From positions 15,614,700 through 15,678,699 of the forward strand of contig BROE01000012.1 of the NCBI GenBank assembly GCA_036571765.1: DNA of 64,000 nt. The letters run 5' to 3'. This document shows positions 60,291 to 64,000 of the stretch, piece by piece; within the stretch, counting starts at the first letter, position 1; the number at the start of each line of letters is the position of its first letter. The notes beneath the pieces were generated by a model. It saw only the letters and a program-made list of their open reading frames with translations. It was not told the origin of the DNA and made no database searches. The stretch comes from Plecoglossus altivelis (Eukaryota; Chordata; Actinopteri; Osmeriformes; Plecoglossidae). The position numbers and the translations under genes are program-made.

Positions 60291-60746
60291 TCATCTTCCC
60301 TCTGTGCTGCGCTGCTGCAGGTCCTGCAGTGCTCCTCTCTGCTCGTCCATCATGATGTGCAGGGTGTCTAGGCTGCTCTGAAACACCTCCTGCCAAGCAG
60401 CCAGCTGGTCGCGGTAGAACTCCTCATCCTTCTCCTCGTCCTTCTCTGCCCGCCGGCTCCGGCCGGTCGTCTCGGAGCGGGGGGGCAACGTCTGCCGGCG
60501 GTCCAGCTCCTCGCTGACCAGACGCCTGAGGGCCGCCTCCTTGTGCTGGAACATCTCAGCAGTGACTTTGTTCTGCAGCTGCAGGGACAGAAGCTGGTTC
60601 TCCACCAGGTTCTTGTCGTTCCTCAGGGTGGCCACGTCCTGTACCAGGATCCGCCATTTCCCCTCCAGCGCCTCGCGAGCCCTCCGCTCGTCGTCCATCC
60701 TGGCCTGGTAGGCGTCTCGCTGCAGCTTGGCGACGGAGATCTCGGC
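60291..60746 (-). CDS. Unrecognised gene, exon 4: cytoplasmic coiled coil and stop
   Basis: 151 codons plus TGA. Begins AEISVAKLQRDAYQARMDDE after gttcag; heptad-rich, with a polar RSRRAEKDEEKDEE break. Confidence 0.82.
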   Translation of the reverse strand, partial: AEISVAKLQRDAYQARMDDERRAREALEGKWRILVQDVATLRNDKNLVENQLLSLQLQNKVTAEMFQHKEAALRRLVSEELDRRQTLPPRSETTGRSRRAEKDEEKDEEFYRDQLAAWQEVFQSSLDTLHIMMDEQRGALQDLQQRSTEGR

Positions 60747-62569
60747 CTGAACCCGGCAGACGTGAGCGGTCCACACAGGCGGCCGAGTCCGCTTCACCTG
60801 CCGGAAGCTACGCAGCGGGCGACAGCCCGTCCGTTACGGGGGGTGGCGGGGACGAGAGTGGAGCGGCGGCGAGCGCAGTCGTCTGCCTGGCGGAGTCGAA
60901 CCACGTGGAGGGTCGTGGGTGCGTGAGCCGGAGTGCGAGAGTTCATCGCGCACGGTATGGGACGCGGCGTGGAACAGAGTGCGCGGGGTGCGACCGCGCC
61001 AAGAGGTCAGGAAAGAAGAGCGTGCCATGAGAGCGAGCGTGAGAGAGTGAGATGGAGAAACTGAGAGATCCAGCTTGTTACTGGTAAGATACACAGAGGG
61101 AGGTGTGACACTACTGACATTTGAGAGGATATAAATCAACCAATCAAAAGAATCAAGCTTGCCTTCATCTTGTGATCCTTCCTGGCAGACGACGACTCGG
61201 TGGCTCTCAGGGACTTGCGGTTGTCTTCCAGCTGTCGGAGGAGACGACGGTGTTTGCCCTTCCAGGTCTTCGCCGTCTTGCGGAGGAAGCGTGTCCGTTT
61301 CCTCAGCACGCTGTTCTCCTCCTCGTGGCTCCTCCACCAGGACAGGAAGACCTCCTCCTGGCTTCTGTACTCCCCCATGGCAGCGTGCGTCCTGGCCAGC
61401 TCCCGCTTGGTCGCCACCAGCTGGATCACTGTGACACCCAGCCCCACGGCCCAGACAGCAGGCTCCACCAGGACCAGGTAGGCAGGGTGCCACGGCAACA
61501 CTGCCGCAGAGGTGTTCCGTATCCATAACAACGCGGAACAGGAGAACTCCTGGATCCATGATGAGATGAAATAGAGGGTATTTAGACTGAACACGGTTGT
61601 GTTCAGGACAGTTGGGCTGGACACGGTCTCGTTGAACAGGGTCGGTCTGAACATGTTCTGGTTCAACACAATGTTGTGAAACACAGCTGGGTTCAACATG
61701 TTTGGGTTCAATACTGTTTGGTTCCAGGCGGTTGCGTTCAACATTGTGGTGTTCCAGTCTGTTGTATTCAAGACGGTCATGTCCTTTGGGCCCAAGTCAG
61801 ATTTGTTCATCGTGGTTTTGTTCAAGACGGTCATGGTCGAGTCAGTTTGGTTCAGCATGGTCTCATTTAAGATGGTCAGGTTGAACACGCTTTGCTTGAA
61901 CATGATCTCAAACAACATAGCTGGGTTCAACATTGCTGGGTTGAACACAGTTTGGTTGATCGCAGTGAACTTCAACACGGTCATAGTCACTGGCACCACG
62001 TCAACTTCCTGGAAAGACAAAAGATTATCTTTACTTTGTGGTTGAGTTTTAATTAGCATTTCATATTGCTACCACTCTGCCTCTTGATTTAAAGGTAGTG
62101 TTCAGTGATTGGCAACATTTAAACAAGATTGACTTTTCACATTTGCTTACCTCATCATAGACATCTTGTTGAACCATGTTGATGTCTGTCCAGATATCCT
62201 ATATTGAGAGAAACCGTTTGGTAGGTAGCCAACTTAGACTAATGTTAGATTTACATTTCAGTTAGGGACATGCTGTGATCACAACACAAACGGAACATTG
62301 ACAGTTTAAAAGAACCCAGTGTTTGTTTACATTTCAAACTGAGATTAGTTTTCACTTACGTCGGTCCGCCCGGGGTCCAGGTAAACGGTGTTATCCACCG
62401 GGCCGTAGCACAGACATTCTGTCCAGTTGAGTACAAACCTCTCTGGACAAGGGACCAGTTCCTGCGGACATCTTTTCCGAGGAGAAAAACCGGCTTCGAA
62501 GGTGGGAGAAAAAGCTTCCACGGCGCTTCCTACAATGAATATGCATATTAAAAATGCTAATTTGTCCAT
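60291..62569 (-). CDS. Unrecognised type I membrane protein with sequon-rich pentapeptide repeats and coiled coil
   Basis: I do not recognise this gene. Four exons (62360-62569, 62151-62198, 61163-62008, 60291-60746) join in frame to 520 codons, 519 residues. Seen: signal peptide about 1-19 (MDKLAFLICIFIVGSAVEA); a four-cysteine segment C34, C41, C52, C54 with NWT at 48; about 24 pentads of the form N-x-T-[VM]-[LF] at 104-226 carrying 12 N-x-S/T sequons; a hydrophobic span about 262-285; then a basic, Trp-containing stretch and coiled coil to the C-terminus. Inferred: glycosylated ectodomain outside, coil in the cytoplasm. Start ATG has A at -3 and G at +4. Exon 3 has a GC donor (AAG|GCAAGC). 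Candidate AATAAA at 60227-60232, about 60 bp after the stop. Upstream in-frame ATG at 62681 exists but would hide the signal peptide. Confidence 0.8.
60840..61060 (-). mobile_element. Possible SINE in intron 3 of the unrecognised gene
   Basis: Minus strand has an exact B-box ggttcgactcc (near 60894-60904) and a GC-rich A-box-like tggcgcggtcgc upstream. Confidence 0.4.
61163..62008 (-). CDS. Unrecognised gene, exon 3: pentad repeats, membrane span, basic stretch
   Basis: 282 codons without a stop. Acceptor tttccag; donor is GC (AAG|GCAAGC), the usual consensus for GC-AG introns. The 15-bp period lies at about 61592-61957. Confidence 0.82.
61592..61957 (-). repeat. Coding 15-bp minisatellite (N-x-T-x-L pentads)
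   Basis: Period-15 repeat inside exon 3 of the unrecognised gene. Each unit encodes a pentad such as NQTVF, NETML, NATAW or NTTVF; there is one 3-residue break (TVL, residues 164-166). Units are diverged, so the array looks old and selected rather than freshly expanded. Confidence 0.85.
62151..62198 (-). CDS. Unrecognised gene, exon 2
   Basis: 16 codons, DIWTDINMVQQDVYDE, acidic. Acceptor atatag, donor gtaagc; phase 0 on both sides. Confidence 0.75.
62360..62569 (-). CDS. Unrecognised gene, exon 1: signal peptide and Cys segment
   Basis: 70 codons. Hydrophobic leader, then C-x6-C-x10-C-x-C with an NWT sequon. Donor gtaagt. Confidence 0.8.
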
Positions 62570-62991
62570 CTTGACATTCTCAGCAGTATCAGCGAGCGAG
62601 TGAACAGAGTGAACACAATATTTCAGTAATATACGATAACTTACGACATAATGACATGGAGCTTTTAATGCGTCACAATGCATTTCTGCACTTAACCTGC
62701 TACAATGTTGTTGATTTATCCTGCGTGCTTGCCTGTTTAAATATAAGTTAGTTATTTAAAAAAGAATGTATATACATAATACAAGTACAGTTTTTATATT
62801 TAACATCATTGAAAAGTAGCAAAAATGAGCTAAATAAAAATGTTTGCAGTTTCACTCAAGGCCATTTGGTTTTACTGAGCGATTTCGCAGACGTCAAAAG
62901 CCGTACATTACGTACATTTTCATCCTATTTGAACGGTTGAGGATAATCTTGCCTTCAACCTTAGTTCTACGTTTGTTGAACCTTTGAACCA

Positions 62992-63289
62992 TATTTTAGG
63001 ATAACACTGAAAGCGGAACGTTAGCTTGCTAGCAGCAACGATGTGGCCAAATCGGGGTGTGATTCTAGCTACACGGTAGGGTGGACAGACAAGCAGAAAT
63101 GTTTTTTCCTTTTTCCCCATCGTTAAGAGTTTAACTCAACGTGACTTAAAGAACTCCAAAGTCAGATTTAAGTTTACTCTTGCCATTTTCTAGCAAACTC
63201 CGTTTTTGCGGAGTGATTGTACGGAGGCCTGCAGTTCTTCAACGTTCCACCCAAGTTTGACGAAAGATCCAACGTCTTCCGGCCTGTGT
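62992..63289 (+). repeat. Direct repeat, copy B
   Basis: Near-identical to copy A, with extra agcaaactccg that completes a small hairpin (actccg/cggagt). Confidence 0.92.
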
Positions 63290-63783
63290 TCTTCACTGTG
63301 GGAATCAAGATGGAGTCGACAGTCCACACATAATCAACAGTTTGATGTATGCCACTATCTTATCTCGGGATGTGAGGAGTAGGGAATGCTATCTTCTTTC
63401 TGTGCAGAGTCAAATAAATCAACACCTGGGAGAGAGAGGCAACAAAGGGGATCCTATCAACCACATAAGGAGATAAGACGGCCCTCGTACCAGGAGCGGA
63501 CACCACCAAAGGCAGAGGAGCTCCTGTCCTAATTAGTGCATGAAGTTATCTATATATTACTGTGGGTCTCCCAAGGAAAGGTGTCGTTCTTTGCTGTGCC
63601 GAGCGTAAAATGCACGTAGTTGTGTGCTGTTAGGGACCTTGGAGCGACCCGGATATCTGTATTAGAATTGTACTGTCAGGGAATAAACTTCATTGAACTT
63701 AACTATACCGAATCCTGGTGATCCATCTTACCACTCTCGATGCGTGAACACGTAACGGAGTCAAATCACTTACTCCAACACCA

Positions 63784-64000
63784 TATTTTAGGATAACACT
63801 GAAAGCGGAACGTTAGCTTGCTAGCAGCAACGATGTGGCCAAATCCATTTATGATTCTAGCTACACGGTAGGGTGGACAGACAAGCAGAAATGTTTTTCT
63901 CCTTTTCCCCATCGTTAAGAGTTAAACTCAACGTGACTTAAATAACTCCAAAGTCAGATTTAAGTTTACTCTTGCCATTTTCTAGCAAACTCCGTTTTTG
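63784..64000 (+). repeat. Direct repeat, copy C (cut by window end)
   Basis: Starts at the same base as copy B, 792 bp further on; differs at aaatccatttatg. The 490 bp between B and C contain ggaataaacttc and could be LTR-like. Confidence 0.9.

Noticed and set aside
62567..62683. Longer start of the unrecognised gene at the upstream ATG
   Set aside because: It would bury the signal peptide; the ATG at 62567-62569 has the better context.

Overview
This is a vertebrate, almost certainly teleost fish, nuclear genome window. It holds three protein-coding genes in a row on the minus strand, all with GT-AG introns except one GC-AG intron. The spaces between exons are full of microsatellites, minisatellites and fish-type transposon remnants (hAT and piggyBac-like MITEs, Tc1/mariner, LINE tails, tRNA-derived SINEs). 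There are no bacterial-type operons, no CRISPR array and no complete RNA gene. The exon models below come from joining splice sites by eye and checking the reading frame through every junction.

1-4131: sequence 3' of the first gene, mostly low-complexity DNA with two small MITEs. 4132-52468 (minus): a complete 40-exon myosin Vb gene (myo5b), 5532 coding nucleotides and 1843 residues, with intact motor, six IQ motifs, coiled coil and globular tail. Intron 1 alone is about 14.1 kb. One assembly gap (6600-6869) lies in intron 36 and removes no coding sequence. 54772-58905 (minus): a complete 8-exon cfap53 (ccdc11) gene, 518 residues, with a perfect RFX X-box about 130 bp upstream of its start codon. 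60291-62569 (minus): a 4-exon gene I do not recognise. It predicts a 519-residue protein with signal peptide, a small four-cysteine segment, about 24 pentapeptide repeats rich in N-glycosylation sequons, one membrane span and a cytoplasmic coiled coil. 59611-64000 also carries three copies of a roughly 300-bp direct repeat that bracket this third gene.

The myo5b-cfap53 pair, in this order and orientation, matches the human MYO5B-CFAP53 neighbourhood, which supports myo5b over myo5a or myo5c. Myosin Vb moves Rab11 recycling endosomes on actin. Cfap53 works at centriolar satellites and in motile cilia. The two are neighbours but not known to share a pathway.

The most interesting signals are the unrecognised sequon-repeat membrane protein, a 42-bp minisatellite that multiplies the 3' splice site of myo5b exon 24 into a row of decoys each followed by a stop codon, an array of RFX X-box-like motifs in myo5b intron 32, a long (UG) tract at the exon 34 acceptor, and the general habit of minisatellites here to start right at exon edges.
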